The notes under the pieces: generated by a model
Database searches by the model: none
Told to the model about the DNA's origin: nothing
Seen by the model: the letters and a program-made list of their open reading frames with translations, nothing else
Shown here: positions 1 through 10,750 of the stretch, one piece after another
How the letters are laid out: each line of letters opens with the position of its first letter
Position numbering within the stretch: the stretch's first letter is position 1
Translations under genes and position numbers: made by a program
Assembly (NCBI RefSeq): GCF_018294505.1
Contig: NC_057813.1
Span: 316,637,077-316,701,076, forward strand
Direction: 5' to 3'
Length of the DNA stretch: 64,000 nt
Origin: Triticum aestivum
Lineage: Eukaryota > Streptophyta > Magnoliopsida > Poales > Poaceae

Positions 1-400
1 AGATTCTACCAAAACAGATGCAGGTGCCGAGGATACTGGCGCAGATGGTGCAACTGAGCTGAAGTGGGAATTTGATGAGGCCCTTGGTCGTTACTATGTA
101 TCGTTTCCAGATGATCAGTAGTGGAGCCCAGTCGGGGCGATCGGGGATCTAGCATTTGGGGTTGTCTTCTTTTCATTTGAACTTGACCGTAGCCGGTCTA
201 TGAGTGTATTTGAATGATGTATGATCTTAATTTATGTATCGTGTGAAGTGGCGATTGTAAGCCAACTCTCTTTATCCCATTCTTGTTCATTACATGGGAT
301 TGTGTGAAGATGACCCTTCTTGGGACAAAACCACCATGTGGTTATGCCTCTAAGTCGTGCTTCGACACGTGGGAGATATAGCCGCATCGTGGGTGTTACA
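1..400 (+). mobile_element. 3' end of a Gypsy-like LTR retrotransposon (LTR tail)
   Basis: The segment reads as the last part of an LTR retroelement entering from the left edge. A short open frame ends at 121, followed by AT-rich noncoding sequence that closes with gggtgttaca at 391-400. TGTTACA-type ends are usual for Gypsy LTRs whose 5' end is TGTAAC. At 401 the sequence changes abruptly to the interior of a minus-strand WHAM/Sabrina-like element, so 400/401 is a junction. The rest of the element lies outside the window, so its family and target duplication cannot be checked. Confidence 0.55.
2..121 (+). pseudogene. C-terminal 39 codons of a retroelement protein
   Basis: The frame is open from base 2 to a TAG at 119-121. 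The peptide is acidic and ends in DEALGRYYVSFPDDQ. Its position just inside a retroelement 3' end suggests the tail of a polyprotein or accessory protein reading into the LTR, as the two better preserved Gypsy families in this window also do. No domain is recognisable in so short a piece, and the start is outside the window. Confidence 0.4.
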
Positions 401-1200
401 GAAAGAGGGGATGCCATCCGGGGCATCCCCAAGCTTTGGCTCTTTGTTGTCCTTGAACATTACCTTGGGGTGCCTTGGGCATCCCCAAGCTTAGGCTCTT
501 GCCACTCCTTATTCCATAGTCCATCGAATCTTTACCCAAAACATGAAAACTTCACACCAGAAAACTCGTAAGCTCCGTTAGTATAAGAAAATAAAACCAC
601 CACTTAGGTACTATAATGAACTCATTCTAAATTCATATTGGTGTAATATCTACTATATTCCAACTTCTCTATGGTTCATACCCTCCGATACTACTCATAG
701 ATTCATCAAAATAAGCAAACAATACATAGAAAACAGAATCTGTCAAAAAACAGAACAGTCTGTAGTAATCTATATCAAATGTATACTTCTGGAACTCCAC
801 AAATCCTACAAAATTAGGAAGTCCTAAGAAATTTGTGTGAAAATCCAGAACAAAAAGAATCCGATCATAATCACGTTTATGTGAATTATCAAAACTAATT
901 TACTAGGTGCGCAAGTTTCTGATTTTCACCAGGATCAACACAACTATCACCGTAAGCTATCCTAAAGGTCTTACTTGGCACTTTATTGAAACAAAAGCTA
1001 TAAAACATGATTACTACAGTAGCATAATCATGTGAACATACAAAAACAGTAAGGGTAAATATTGGGTTGTCTCCCAACAAGCGCTTTTCTTAATGTCTTT
1101 TAGCTAGGCATGATGATGACAATGATGCTCACATAAAAGATAAGAATTGAAACATAATGGGAGCATCATGAAGCGTATGACTAGCACGTTTAAGCCTAAC
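401..1200. other. Non-coding interior tail of the WHAM/Sabrina-type element
   Basis: No supported coding frame. Two related GC-rich blocks lie at 405-432 and 465-490. The first can fold into a 9-bp perfect stem (407-415 with 422-430, six-base loop), and both are followed by a gggcatccccaagctt-type sequence. The remainder is AT-rich with no clear function. Confidence 0.5.
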
Positions 1201-2097
1201 CTACTTCCGATGAATAGGGATTTTGTGAGAAAACAACTTATGGAAACAATAATCAACTAGCATAGGAAGGCAAAACAAGCAAAACTTCAAGATTTTAAGC
1301 ACATAGAGAGGAAACTTGATATTATTGCAATTCCTACAAGCATATATTCCTCTCTCATAATAATTTTCAGTAGCATCATGAATGAATTCAACAATATAAC
1401 CAGCACCTAAAGCATTCCTTTCATGATCTACAAGCATAGAAAATTTATTACTCTCCACATAAGCAGATTTCTTCTCATGAATAGTAGTGGGAGCAAACTC
1501 AACAAAATAATTATCATGTGAGGAATAATCCAATTGAAAACCAAAATCATGATGACAAGTTTCATGGTTATCATTGTTCTTAATAGCATACAAGTCATCA
1601 CAATAATCATCATAGATAGCAACTTTATTCTCATAATCAATTGGAACCTCTTTCGAAATAGTGGATTCATCACTAAATAAAGTCATGACCTCTCTAAATC
1701 CACTTTCATAATTATCACAATAATATTCAACATCCTCCAAAATAGTGGGATCATTACTTCCTAAAGTTTACACTCTTCCAAACCCACTTTCATCAATATA
1801 ATCATCATAAATAGGAGGCACGCTATCATAATAAATTTTCTCATCAAAACTTGGGGGACAAAAAATATCATCTTCATCAAACATAGCTTCCCCAAGCTTG
1901 TGGCTTTGCATATCATTAGCATCATGGATATTCAAGGAACTCATACTAACAACATTGCAATCATGCTCATCACACAAAGATCTAGTACCAAACATTTTAG
2001 TGTATTCTTCTTCTAGCACTTGAGCACAATTTTCCTTTTCATCAAACTCGCGAAAGATATTAAAAAGATGTAGCGTATGAGACAAACTCAATTCCAT
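1201..2097 (-). pseudogene. Acidic WHAM/Sabrina-type ORF with one nonsense codon
   Basis: Two open stretches, 2097-1768 and 1740-1201, share one reading frame and are separated only by a TAA at 1768-1770, so the ancestral frame was 299 codons including the stop. It starts with an ATG about 100 bases after the primer-binding site. The product is rich in Asp, Glu, Asn and Tyr and has an imperfect internal repeat around the two ESGF motifs on either side of the stop. The C-terminal third is hydrophobic and Cys-rich and ends in a basic KIPIHRK tail. I see no zinc knuckle, protease, RT or integrase motif, so this is not ordinary gag-pol. Function is unknown; it may be an element-specific accessory protein. 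Confidence 0.5.
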
Positions 2098-2197
2098 TTT
2101 TTTTGTAATTTTCTTTTATAAACTAAACTAGTGATAAAACAAGAAACAAAAATAGTCGATTGCAAGATCTAAAGATATACCTTCAAGCACTCACCTC

Positions 2198-2213
2198 CCT
2201 GGCAACGGCGCCA
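2198..2213 (-). other. Primer-binding site of the WHAM/Sabrina-type element
   Basis: On the minus strand TGGCGCCGTTGCCAGG begins about ten bases after the LTR end at 2224. A TGGCGCC-type site is common in Triticeae Gypsy elements and differs from the initiator-Met site TGGTATCAGAGC used by other elements here. Confidence 0.65.
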
Positions 2214-3296
2214 GAAAATATCTTGATGTCTACTACACAACCTTCTTCTTGTAGACGTTGTTGGGCCTCCAAGTGCAGAGGTTTGTAGCACAGTAGCAAA
2301 TTTCCCTCAAGTGGATGACCTAAGGTTTATCAATCCGTGGGAGGTGTAGGATGAAGATGGTCTCTCTCAAACAACCCTGCAACCAAATAACAAACAGTCT
2401 CTTGTGTCCCCAACACACCCAATACAATGGCAAATTGTATAGGTGCACTAGTTCGGCGAAGAGATGGTGATACAAGTGCAATATGGATAGTAGATATAGG
2501 TTTTTGTAATATGAAAATATAAAAACAGCAAGGTAACAAGTGGTAAAAGTGAGCGTAAACGGTATTGCAATGGTAGGAAACAAGGCATAGGGTTCATACT
2601 TTCACTAGTGCAAGTTTTCTCAACAATAATAACATACTTGGATCATATAACTATCCCTCAACATGAAACAAAGAGTAACTCCAAAGCCACTAATAGCGGA
2701 GAACAAACGAACAGATTATGGTAGGGTACGAAACCACCTCAAAGTTATCCTTTCTATTATATCTATTCAAGAGTCCATAGTAAAATAACATGAAGCTATT
2801 CTTTCCGTTCAATCTATCATAGAGTTCATAATAGAATAACACCTTAAGACACAAATCAACCAAAACCCTAATGTCACCTAGATACTCCATTGTCACCTCA
2901 AGTATCCGTGGGCATGATTATAAGATATGCATCACACAATCTCAGATTCATCTATTCAACCAACACAAAGTACTTCAAAGAGTGCCCCAAAGTTTATACC
3001 GGAGAGTCCAGACGAAGACCTGTGCCAACTCCTATGCATAGGTTCATGGGCGGAACCCGCAAGTTGATCACCGAAACATACATCAAGTGGATCACGTAAT
3101 ATCCCATTGTCACCACAGATAAGCACGACAAGACATACATCAAGTGTTCTCAAATCCTTAAAGACTCAATCCGATAAGATAACTTCAAGAGGAAAACTCA
3201 ATTCATCACAAGAGAGTAGAGGGGGAGAAACATCATAAGATCCAACTATAATAGCAAAGCTCGCGATACATCAAGATCGTATCACCTCAAGAACAC

Positions 3297-3316
3297 GAGA
3301 GAGAGAGAGAGAGAGA
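3297..3316. repeat. GA dinucleotide microsatellite
   Basis: About ten uninterrupted GA units inside the 1.7 kb LTR. Confidence 0.9.
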
Positions 3317-3538
3317 TCAAACACATAGCTACTGGTACATACCCTCAGCCCTGAGGGTGAACTACGCCCTCCTCGTCATGGATAGCGCTGGGATGATGAA
3401 GATGGCCACCGGTGAGGGAATCCCCCCTCCGGCAGGGTGCCGGAACGGGCTCCCGAGAGGTTTTTGGTGGCTACAGAGGCTTGCAGCGGCGGAACTCCCG
3501 ATATATTGTGTGCTTCGATGTTTTTAGGGTATATGGGA

Positions 3539-3546
3539 ATATATAG
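3539..3546 (-). promoter_or_regulatory. TATA box of the WHAM/Sabrina-type LTR
   Basis: TATATATT on the minus strand in mid-LTR, followed downstream by GC-rich sequence. Placement fits an LTR promoter; inferred only from the motif. Confidence 0.4.
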
Positions 3547-3913
3547 GCGAAAGAAGTCGGTCGGGGGAGCCTTGAGGGGCCCACGAGATAGGGGGCACGC
3601 CAAGTTGGGGGGCGCACCCCCCACCCTCGTGGCCACCTCGAAGCTTCCTTGACTTCAACTCCAAGTCTCCTGGATCACGTTTGTTCCAAAAATCACGTTG
3701 CTGAAGGTTTCATTCCGTTTGGACTCCGTTTGATATTCCTTTTCTTCAAAACACTGAAATAGGCAAGAAAACAACAATATGGGTTGGGCCTCCGGTTAAT
3801 AGGGTAGTCCCAAAAATAATATAAAAGTGTATAATAAAGCCCATAAACATCCAAAACACGTAATAATATAGCATGAATGCTTCATAAATTATAGATACGT
3901 TGGAGACGTATCA

Positions 3914-4480
3914 CTAAGCTCTAGTGTTTGTTCTAATCTTAGCTAACCCTAGAACGGAGGAGGGAGAAGACTATATATAGTCCAAGCCACGAAGGGGTAA
4001 GTGAGGGGTGTAAGGGTACATGGGTCGCACCCAACACACTGCTCGCAGGCAGGGTCGGAAGTTTCGGGCGCCAGACATTTCGGGGAAGTGTCCGGGTAGG
4101 GGCTGGGGTTTCCAGAGAGTTTGCACTTGTAGGAGTCATCATGGATGGAAGTTCCGGGTAGGTCTGGAAGTTCCAGGGTCGAGGCCAAAGGTTCCGGGAG
4201 TTCCATAAGCTTGTCCTTGCTTCTTCCTCCTTCTCTTCCAAGCTTTCCTCATAGATGGTGTAGGCATACTCTTGAGCTTGGACTCCTCCCCGATGAATGT
4301 GTTTCTCCGCTCACACCTAAGCGTGCACATGAGAAAGGGGTCAAATAGTTACCATCCTCAAAGGGCACAAGTAGACACATGTAAAGACGAAGATTCACCT
4401 TTGTATGTTTCAACTAGATGTTGCATGTGTCTCTTGGCAAAGGAGCTCTTGACATGGTGATCTCCGTAGGGTGCTCCGCA
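3914..4480 (-). repeat. Gypsy LTR fragment related to the E2/E3 LTRs
   Basis: On the minus strand the fragment starts TGCGGAGCACCC at 4480, which resembles the TGATGCGGAGCATCCC start of the E2 and E3 LTRs. It also contains a TATATATAG box next to an 'aaccctaga' block (3945-3985), placed as in those LTRs. Where E2 and E3 have many GGACGTCCGG-like words after the TATA box, this fragment has several GGAAGTTCCGG-like words. Its other end is cut by the outer edge of the WHAM/Sabrina-type LTR at 3913, which probably inserted into it. Confidence 0.5.
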
Positions 4481-4789
4481 CCACTCTCATTGCTACCAAT
4501 ATCTTTTGGTCTGAACTAACAGGAGGTATTCCTCTAGCAAGTTAAAAAACGACAATTTTGCTCAAAAGCTTCCACAATGCGAACAAAAAGAGATCTACGC
4601 ATTCAATAACGCCTATGGAAGAGGTGAGCCGGATAGTATGGTACCTCGGTGAAGTAATATTTCATGTGCATGGAAGTCCGAGAGATCGGTTGCGCAAAAT
4701 GCAAAGATGGCCAACTGTCAATCCTCGACACTTTCTCTTCTTGTTGGTCTCCAATTCTTGGACCAGACGCAACAAGAAGAGCTGCTCGA
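4481..4789. other. Unassigned retroelement-like sequence
   Basis: The open frames here (for example 4558-4839 plus) show no retroelement motif and run into the next LTR fragment. Probably a remnant of an element interior. Nothing firmer can be said. Confidence 0.3.
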
Positions 4790-4986
4790 TGATAACCCAC
4801 AAGTATAGGGGATCAATTTTAGCCTTTCTCGATAAGTAAGAGTGTCGAACCCAACGACGAGCTAAAGGTGGAACAAATATTCCCTCAAGTTCTATCGACC
4901 ATCGATACAACTCTAGCACAATTTACGTTTGCTTTACCTAGAACAAGTATGAAACTAGAATTAATTTGTACGTGTAAAGGGATAGG
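4790..4986 (+). repeat. 5' fragment of another LTR
   Basis: The segment begins TGATAACCCACAAGTATAGGGG, a sequence I associate with the start of abundant Triticeae LTRs. It stops after about 197 bases where the E1 LTR begins at 4987, so E1 appears to have inserted into it. Bases 4982-4986 (atagg) would be the E1 target duplication, but the other copy is not visible. Confidence 0.45.
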
Positions 4987-6285
4987 TGTAACATCCAAAA
5001 ATTCTAAATTTTGGAATGTTATATTAAATAAATAATTATGATTGCTTGTTTGATTGTTGTGTCATTGATTGTGTGAAATTGAGTGGAAATTGGAAGTTTT
5101 TGAAATTTGAATGTGAGGGAATAAAAGGACGTTCCCAAACTTTCATCCTTGCATTTTTTATCTCCATGAATTCAAATTCATTTCATCACAAAACCATAGA
5201 GTGAAGATAATATGACTTCTTCCATTTAAAGAAATCAAAATGAGTTTTGGAAAAGATATGAATACCATTTGTAAATTAGTTCAAATCAGAAACTTTAAGT
5301 AACTCAATAAGTTCATGAGGGAAGACAAAATGACTTCTTCAAATTCGAAGAAAGAGAGTTGGAAGTTTTAAAGGAATAATTTGGAAGTCACTTTGAAGTT
5401 GTTTGAATTTCCAAATTTAAAATCCTCTGAAAAATATTCAAAATGATGGAAGAAATATGACACTTCAAAATTAAAGGGCATTTTAAATATAACTTGGCCA
5501 AGGGAAACAAAAAAAATTGAAATATGTTTGAAATTCAATTTCAAATCGAATTGGGAATTATTTGGGTTTCTATTCAAACTATTTTCTCCTAAAAATAAAT
5601 AAACAAAAAAAAGAGTAAAATGATTCCCTTTAATAGAAAATTAGGAGAAAATAAATTTGAAATCATTTTGCTATTTTAAAAATGATTTAATTGATTTTAA
5701 ATGCAACAGTAGCATTGTTTAACTTTTATGAATTTTTGTGGAATTTATTTGAACTTGGAAAATAGTTCATCTTATTCTTGGTATTTTTTTCTAAATGCCT
5801 ATGTAGATTTATTATTGTTATTATTTTCTTCTGTTGCAGTTTTTTTTGTTTAGAAAAAACCTCCACAGCCTAGACCAAAACAGAGTTCGGCCCAGGAGCG
5901 AACTGCACGGCCCAGGCCAGCCAGCCGGCCTTTAGCCACATCGCAACCCCAAGCACCCCTCGTCGCGCCTATATAAGCACCGCAGTGAATGGGTATGCAC
6001 TAGTAGGAATCTGCCACGTGGCCAGGGATCAGTTCGCAGATATTTTCTTTCACTATTTAGTCCCTGAATTTCACATATTAGTCCCTGAACTTCATTTAGC
6101 CACACCTTTTTAACGGTAAGTCCAAATTGGACAAAACTAGCGGGAATTTGTTTGTATCGATTAGATCTATCCAGAGAACCTATCATTTCAAACTTTCGAC
6201 AATTTCAAATTTTAATTATTTTAAATTCAAATTCAAACTCTATTTGGCCATATCTCCTAAACCGTAGCTCCGTTTAAAGTAATTC
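4987..6285 (+). repeat. E1 5' LTR, first part
   Basis: First 1.3 kb of the E1 LTR: an AT-rich start, then a GC-rich promoter region with TATATAAG at 5969-5976. It is interrupted at 6285 by E2. The last five bases, aattc (6281-6285), are repeated at 15108-15112 after E2 and are the E2 target-site duplication. Confidence 0.75.
5969..5976 (+). promoter_or_regulatory. TATA box of the E1 LTR
   Basis: TATATAAG sits in a GC-rich stretch of the LTR, in the sense direction of E1. Known LTR promoters have this layout; transcription itself is inferred. Confidence 0.5.
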
Positions 6286-7359
6286 TAATGTAGGGCAGAA
6301 CCCTAGATGCCTGATCTTTCACAATTGGAGGGGATCCTACGAATAACATGAAGAACACGATGGGAAAACGAGGGGAAACACAAGACAAATCACTCAACCA
6401 ACAAGATATGGTCACACATATGCTTGATCCTCAAAACACAAAGAGTGATACACGATTCAAAGTCAACAAGGGACGATACAACGGGTCTACTCCGTGAGGA
6501 GGTCTTGAAGGGTCTTCCTGTAAAGGGGTCTTGAATCCGCTTGGGGGATATTCTCCGAAGAGGCGCTCGACTCCGATCGAGAAGTAACCAAGTGGTGAGC
6601 AAAGCTCTATCTCAAATATGAGCTATCACAATGCTAACCCTAAAAAGAGGGCGGAGGAGGTCTATTTATAGTCTAAGTGGACGAAAGGGTAAGTGGCTTC
6701 GGCCCAACACGCGGGCGGTCACACAGGTGTCAGACGTCCGATGGTCACTGGTCGTCCGAAGGCTCGCGAGGGTCCGGACGTCCGGTGCGGGTCGAGCATC
6801 CGATGTTTCGGCTCTGGTCAGGACTTGTCGAGCGTCCGGTCGGGTTTGGTCGTCCGGTCGTTCGGTCGTCTGGAAGTCTCCATTTTTCCGATGTTTTAGC
6901 TCGGGTGTGGTGGTGTCGGTCGTCCGGTGTAGCTCAGTCGTCCGGGTGCTGGGAGGTGTCGGTCATCCGGTGTTGCTTGGACGCCCGGGCGTTGGATCAT
7001 GCGTTGGTTGGAACTTGGCTAGCAGTTGGAACCTCCACGCCTCGGACATCCGAGAGACGTCGGTCGTTCGATGACTAGGAGTTTCAAGTAGTCCTTCGTC
7101 TTGTCCATTGAACTTGGTGTCCTTGTCGTCTTATCCATTGGGTGTACCTGATCCGTGGCTTTCCTCCAAATACCTGATCACACATAGGGTCTCCGCATGA
7201 GGTAGTAGCCATGTCTCATAGGTAGAAAGTGGGAGTTCGGAGAGGAGCGAGTTCACCTTATCTTAGATAGCCTTTGCTCGAGCTCTTATCATTGGTCCAA
7301 GTGGTGTCATGGGAGATGTAGATACGTCCATGGGGATGATCGTGGGATGCTCCGCATCA
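6286..7359 (-). repeat. E2 3' LTR
   Basis: 1,074 bp, aligned along its length with the LTR at 14041-15107. On the minus strand it starts TGATGCGGAGCATCCC at 7359. The first ~150 bases of the LTR still encode the C-terminal tail of the polyprotein, and a TATAAATA box lies at 6663-6670. The stretch 6725-7070 is packed with GACGTCCGG-like words, including the 12-bp palindrome CCGGACGTCCGG at 6774-6785. Open frames of 133-147 codons on the plus strand here are made of these words and are not genes. Confidence 0.9.
6663..6670 (-). promoter_or_regulatory. TATA box, E2 3' LTR
   Basis: TATAAATA on the minus strand, in the same LTR position as the copies at 14430-14437 and, in E3, 20572-20579. Confidence 0.5.
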
Positions 7360-7385
7360 TCTTCCTCCCCCCCCCTTGGGAAAGA
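7360..7385 (-). other. E2 polypurine tract
   Basis: On the minus strand a run of ten G within AAGGGGGGGGGGAGGAAGA lies immediately upstream of the 3' LTR. This is where plus-strand DNA synthesis is primed in LTR retrotransposons, and it fixes the orientation of E2. Confidence 0.8.
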
Positions 7386-7486
7386 TCCGACCTCGGATCA
7401 AAAGCTTCATCACCTTGGTATGGCAAGAGGTCTTTGACGTTGAAGATGTCGCTCATGTTGTACTTGTTGCATGGGAGGTCGATCTT

Positions 7487-8464
7487 CTAAGTGTTGTTGT
7501 TGTAGCGTGCTAGCACCTTGAAGGATCCATCGGCTCGTGGAAGAAGTTTGGACTTGCATTCGTTGGGGAAGCGGTCCTTGCGAAGGTGTAGCCACATAAG
7601 ATCTCTGATGTTGAATATCATGGGGTGCTTGTTGATGTTGAGCTTGGTCGCGAGTCGTTGTACTTGGCGCTTGATGGTGTGCCTTGTATCTTCATGCATC
7701 TTCTTGAGGTAGCTTGCTCGTGCACTCACGTCCATGTTGGTGCGCTCTTCTAGTGGAAGAGGAAGAATGTCCAATGGGGATAATGGGTTGAAGCCGTAGA
7801 CGACCTTGAAGGGGGACTTGCCGGTAGTCGAATGTCTTGCGTGGTTGTAGGCGTATTCGGCGATGGGTAGGCACTCCTCCCACTCCTTGATGTTCCTCTT
7901 GATCAACACACGATGTAGGGTGGAGAGTATTCGGTTCGTCACCTCCGTTTGGCTATCGGTTTGAGGATGGTATGTCGAAGAGAACAAAAGCTTGATTCCG
8001 AGCTTGGCGCGTAGGGTCTTCCAAAAGTAACTCAAGAACTTGACGTCGCGGTCCGAGACAATCGTCTTTGGCACTCCATGGAGGCGCAAGATTTCCCTAC
8101 AAAAAAGATTTGCAATATGTGAAGCATCGTCTATCTTATTGCATGGGATAAAATGAGTCATCTTAGAGAATCGGTCCACAAAAACAAACACGGAATCCTT
8201 TCCATTTTGAGTTCTAGGTAAACCAAGTACAAAGTCTATGTTAATGTCTTCCCAAGGTTGATAAGGAATACGAAGAGGCATGTAAAGACCGTGGGATTGA
8301 GATTTTGACTTAGCTTTGTGACATGTAGAGCATTGGTTGGTGAAGCGTGAGACGTCGCGGAACATCTTGGGCCAAAAATAGTTCTTGGAGAGCATAGCGA
8401 ATGTCTTGTCGCGTCCAATGTCTCCCATGAGTCCGCCTCCATGATCCTCCTGCAAAAGGATCAA
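7487..8464 (-). pseudogene. E2 integrase region
   Basis: A 325-codon open stretch covers the N-terminal zinc-binding region (CSTCHKAK is kept, but the second His position after GGGLMG is Asp), the catalytic core and the C-terminal region. The D,D,E triad is visible in NIDFVLG, VSDRD and QTEVTN. A GPF/Y-like stretch near the end reads GSFKVLARY. The frame is continuous upstream with RNase H through a TAG at 8477-8479. Downstream it passes a TAG at 7487-7489 and stays open into the polypurine tract and LTR. Integrase inserts the cDNA into host DNA. The protein is unlikely to be functional because of the flanking stops and the altered zinc finger. Confidence 0.85.
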
Positions 8465-8476
8465 ACAAAGAGAAGA

Positions 8477-9925
8477 CTAAGGAATGCAAAGTTTGTTAGC
8501 TCTCATAAGATAATAATCCTTGATGTAATATCGTTCCCAAGATGTATGCGTCAAACACTTAGCGTAAGGAATAGAAAAAATAGGATCATGCACATACAAG
8601 TCTTTTATGTGCTCAAATCCAATGACATTCAATTCAATTTTAGTGACAAGCATGCATATGCGGGAAAGAGCATCTGCCACTACATTTTCCTTACCTTTGA
8701 TGCACTTGATGACATAAGGAAATGACTCAATTAATTCACTCCATTTAGCATGACACTTGTTCAACTTAGTTTGACCCTTTAAGTACTTAAGCGTTTCATG
8801 ATCGGTATGGATGATAAATTCATGAGGGCGAACATAATGTTCCCATTCGCGCAAAACTCACACTAAAGCATATAGCTCTTTGTCATATTTGGGGTAATTG
8901 AGTTGCGCTCCGAAAAGTTTCTCACTAAAGTATGCTATGGGGTGCTTCTCTTGCGTTAACACACCTCCTATGCCATTACCACTAGCATCGCAATGAATTT
9001 CAAAAGGTTTGTCAAAGTTGGGTAATGCAAGCATGAGTAAGAAAATTGTTAAGCTCATTAAATGCGGTATCTTGGGATGATCCCCAAACAAATGGCGCAT
9101 TTTCTTACTCAAATAACGTAAAGGTGAAGCAATGGTGCTAAACTCCTTCACAAATCTATGATAGAAACCGGCTAAACCAGGAAAACTATGCACTTGTTGC
9201 AAGTTTGTTGGTTGGGGCCAAGTTTTAATAGCATTTATCTTAGATTCATCTACATAAACACCCTTAGAAGACACAACAAAACCCGAGAAAACAAGCTTAT
9301 CAACACCAAAAAGGCATTTGTCCATATTAGCATAAAGGCGCTCTTTCCTAAGGGTTTGCAACACGGTTCTAAGATGGGTGACATGATCTTTGAGGGATTT
9401 GCTAAAGACAAGAATATCATCAAATAGACCACAACAAATACACCAATATAGGGATGAAGAACAAATTACATGACTCGCATGAAAGTACCGGGTGCTTCGG
9501 ATGAACCCATTGGCATAACTAGCCATTCATATAAGCCAAATTTGGTCTTAAATGTGGTTTTCCATTCATCACCTTCTTGGATGCGTATTTGATAGTAGCC
9601 ACTCTTAAGATCAATCTAAGAGAAAATGGTGGCTCTGCTAAGCTCATCAAGCATATCATCTAAGCGTGGAATAGGGTAACGATATCTAACGGTGATAGCA
9701 TTGATGGGACGACAATGAAAAACCATGTGATAAGTGTCGTCTTTCTTTGGAACAAGAATGACCGGAACGGTACAAGGGCTCAATCTTTCGTGTACTTGAC
9801 CGTTGTCTACGAGTTGTTGTACTTGCCGTTGGATCTCCTTAGTTTCCTCAGGGTTGATGTGGTAGGGAACCTTGTTAGGTAGAGGTGCTCCAGGGATGAG
9901 GTCGATTCGGTGCTCAATGCCTCAT
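8477..9925 (-). pseudogene. E2 reverse transcriptase and RNase H
   Basis: RT fingers and palm lie in 9925-9530 with several stops and a frameshift. The catalytic motif appears as [10 protein letters not shown] near 9420. From 9526 to 8477 one frame runs through the RT thumb ([14 protein letters not shown]) into RNase H with [26 protein letters not shown] and VVADALSR, so the acidic active-site residues are still recognisable. A TGA at 8855-8857 interrupts RNase H. The matching plus-strand copy is in E3 at 52631-54030. RT copies the element RNA into cDNA and RNase H removes the RNA strand. Confidence 0.85.
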
Positions 9926-10750
9926 AGTGGAGGTAGACCCGGAGGTAGCTCATCGGGGAAAACATCTTGGAATTCCTGCAAAAGAGAAGACAACACTAAA
10001 GGCAGATCGTGAGAGGTGTTAGTTTTTGGTGCCTCATCCTTGCACACAAGGACACGGTGCATAACACGTGATGGGTTCTCACACACGTCTCTCGTCTCAC
10101 TTTTGGTGGCAAATAGGACTAAGTTTTTCTTGTCGCTCATCATGGAGGCATTTTGGCTGGTGGCGCTCACTCTCTTTTGGGTGGGTCACTCTCTCACTCT
10201 TTTCTCCATGATGGGTGGCTTGCTTGTCGGCGATCACTATACTTGGAGATATAGGTCGTAGCACGTACTCCTTTCCCTTCAACTTGAAGTTATAGTGATT
10301 TGTACGCCCGTTGTGGATGACGCCGCGGTCAAATTGCCATGGTCGACCAACAAGGAGGTGGAAAACGGACATCGGGACGACATCACACTCCAAAGTGTTT
10401 GCATATGCCCCGATTCTGAAGGAGACTTTGACCGTATGCTCGACTTGGATAGTGCTGGAATCGCTTAGCCATTGAACCTTGTAGGGTGCTGGTGCTTCAT
10501 CTTGACCAATTGGAGCTTGGAGCATAATTCTTCACATGCCAAGTTGTGACAACTCCCTACATCAATGATGACCTTGACGGACCTCCCATTGATGCAGGCC
10601 TTAGTGTGGAAGATGTGGCATCTTTGGTCTTCGTCTTGTTGATGTTGAAGAGTCAAGACTATGCAGACAACGAGAGCGGGGCTCGAATCCTCATCACAAA
10701 AGACTTGATCATCTTCATCTGCATTCACGCGCCGGTGCATGGCCACTTGC
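9922..10750 (-). pseudogene. E2 aspartic protease and linker to RT
   Basis: The protease region begins at about 10650 with INGRSVKVIIDVGSCHN, where the expected catalytic Asp is present but the residue pattern around it is unusual (D-V-G). It continues in another frame with ECDVVPMSVFHLLVGRPWQ at 10525-10097, the typical C-terminal half of a Gypsy retropepsin. A lysine- and serine-rich linker leads to LLQEFQDVFPDELPPGLPP at the RT start. At least two frameshifts split the region. The protease would cleave the Gag-Pol polyprotein. Confidence 0.75.

Larger units (their letters stand above)
401..3913 (-). mobile_element. WHAM/Sabrina-type Ty3/Gypsy element, 5' LTR plus partial interior
   Basis: On the minus strand the order is 5' LTR (3913 to 2224), primer-binding site, an acidic ORF and a non-coding tail that stops at the 400/401 junction. 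The 3' LTR is missing. The LTR starts TGATACGTCTCC and ends GTAGACATCA, giving the TGAT...ATCA ends expected for an LTR. I recognise this LTR and interior as the abundant Triticeae WHAM/Sabrina group, but I cannot separate those names without a database. The interior carries no gag-pol in the part present, so this copy is defective or non-autonomous. Confidence 0.7.
2224..3913 (-). repeat. 5' LTR (1,690 bp) of the WHAM/Sabrina-type element
   Basis: The edges are TGATACGTCTCC (minus strand, at 3913) and GTAGACATCA (ending at 2224), with a primer-binding site next to the inner edge. A TATATATT promoter-like box lies at 3539-3546 on the minus strand, and a GA microsatellite at 3297-3316. Open frames of up to 87 codons inside it are typical chance ORFs in LTRs and are not annotated. 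Confidence 0.75.

Noticed and set aside
6631..7078. Plus-strand ORFs of 147 and 133 codons in the E2 LTR
   Set aside because: Composed of GACGTCCGG-type words in overlapping frames, antisense to E2, with no protein motif.
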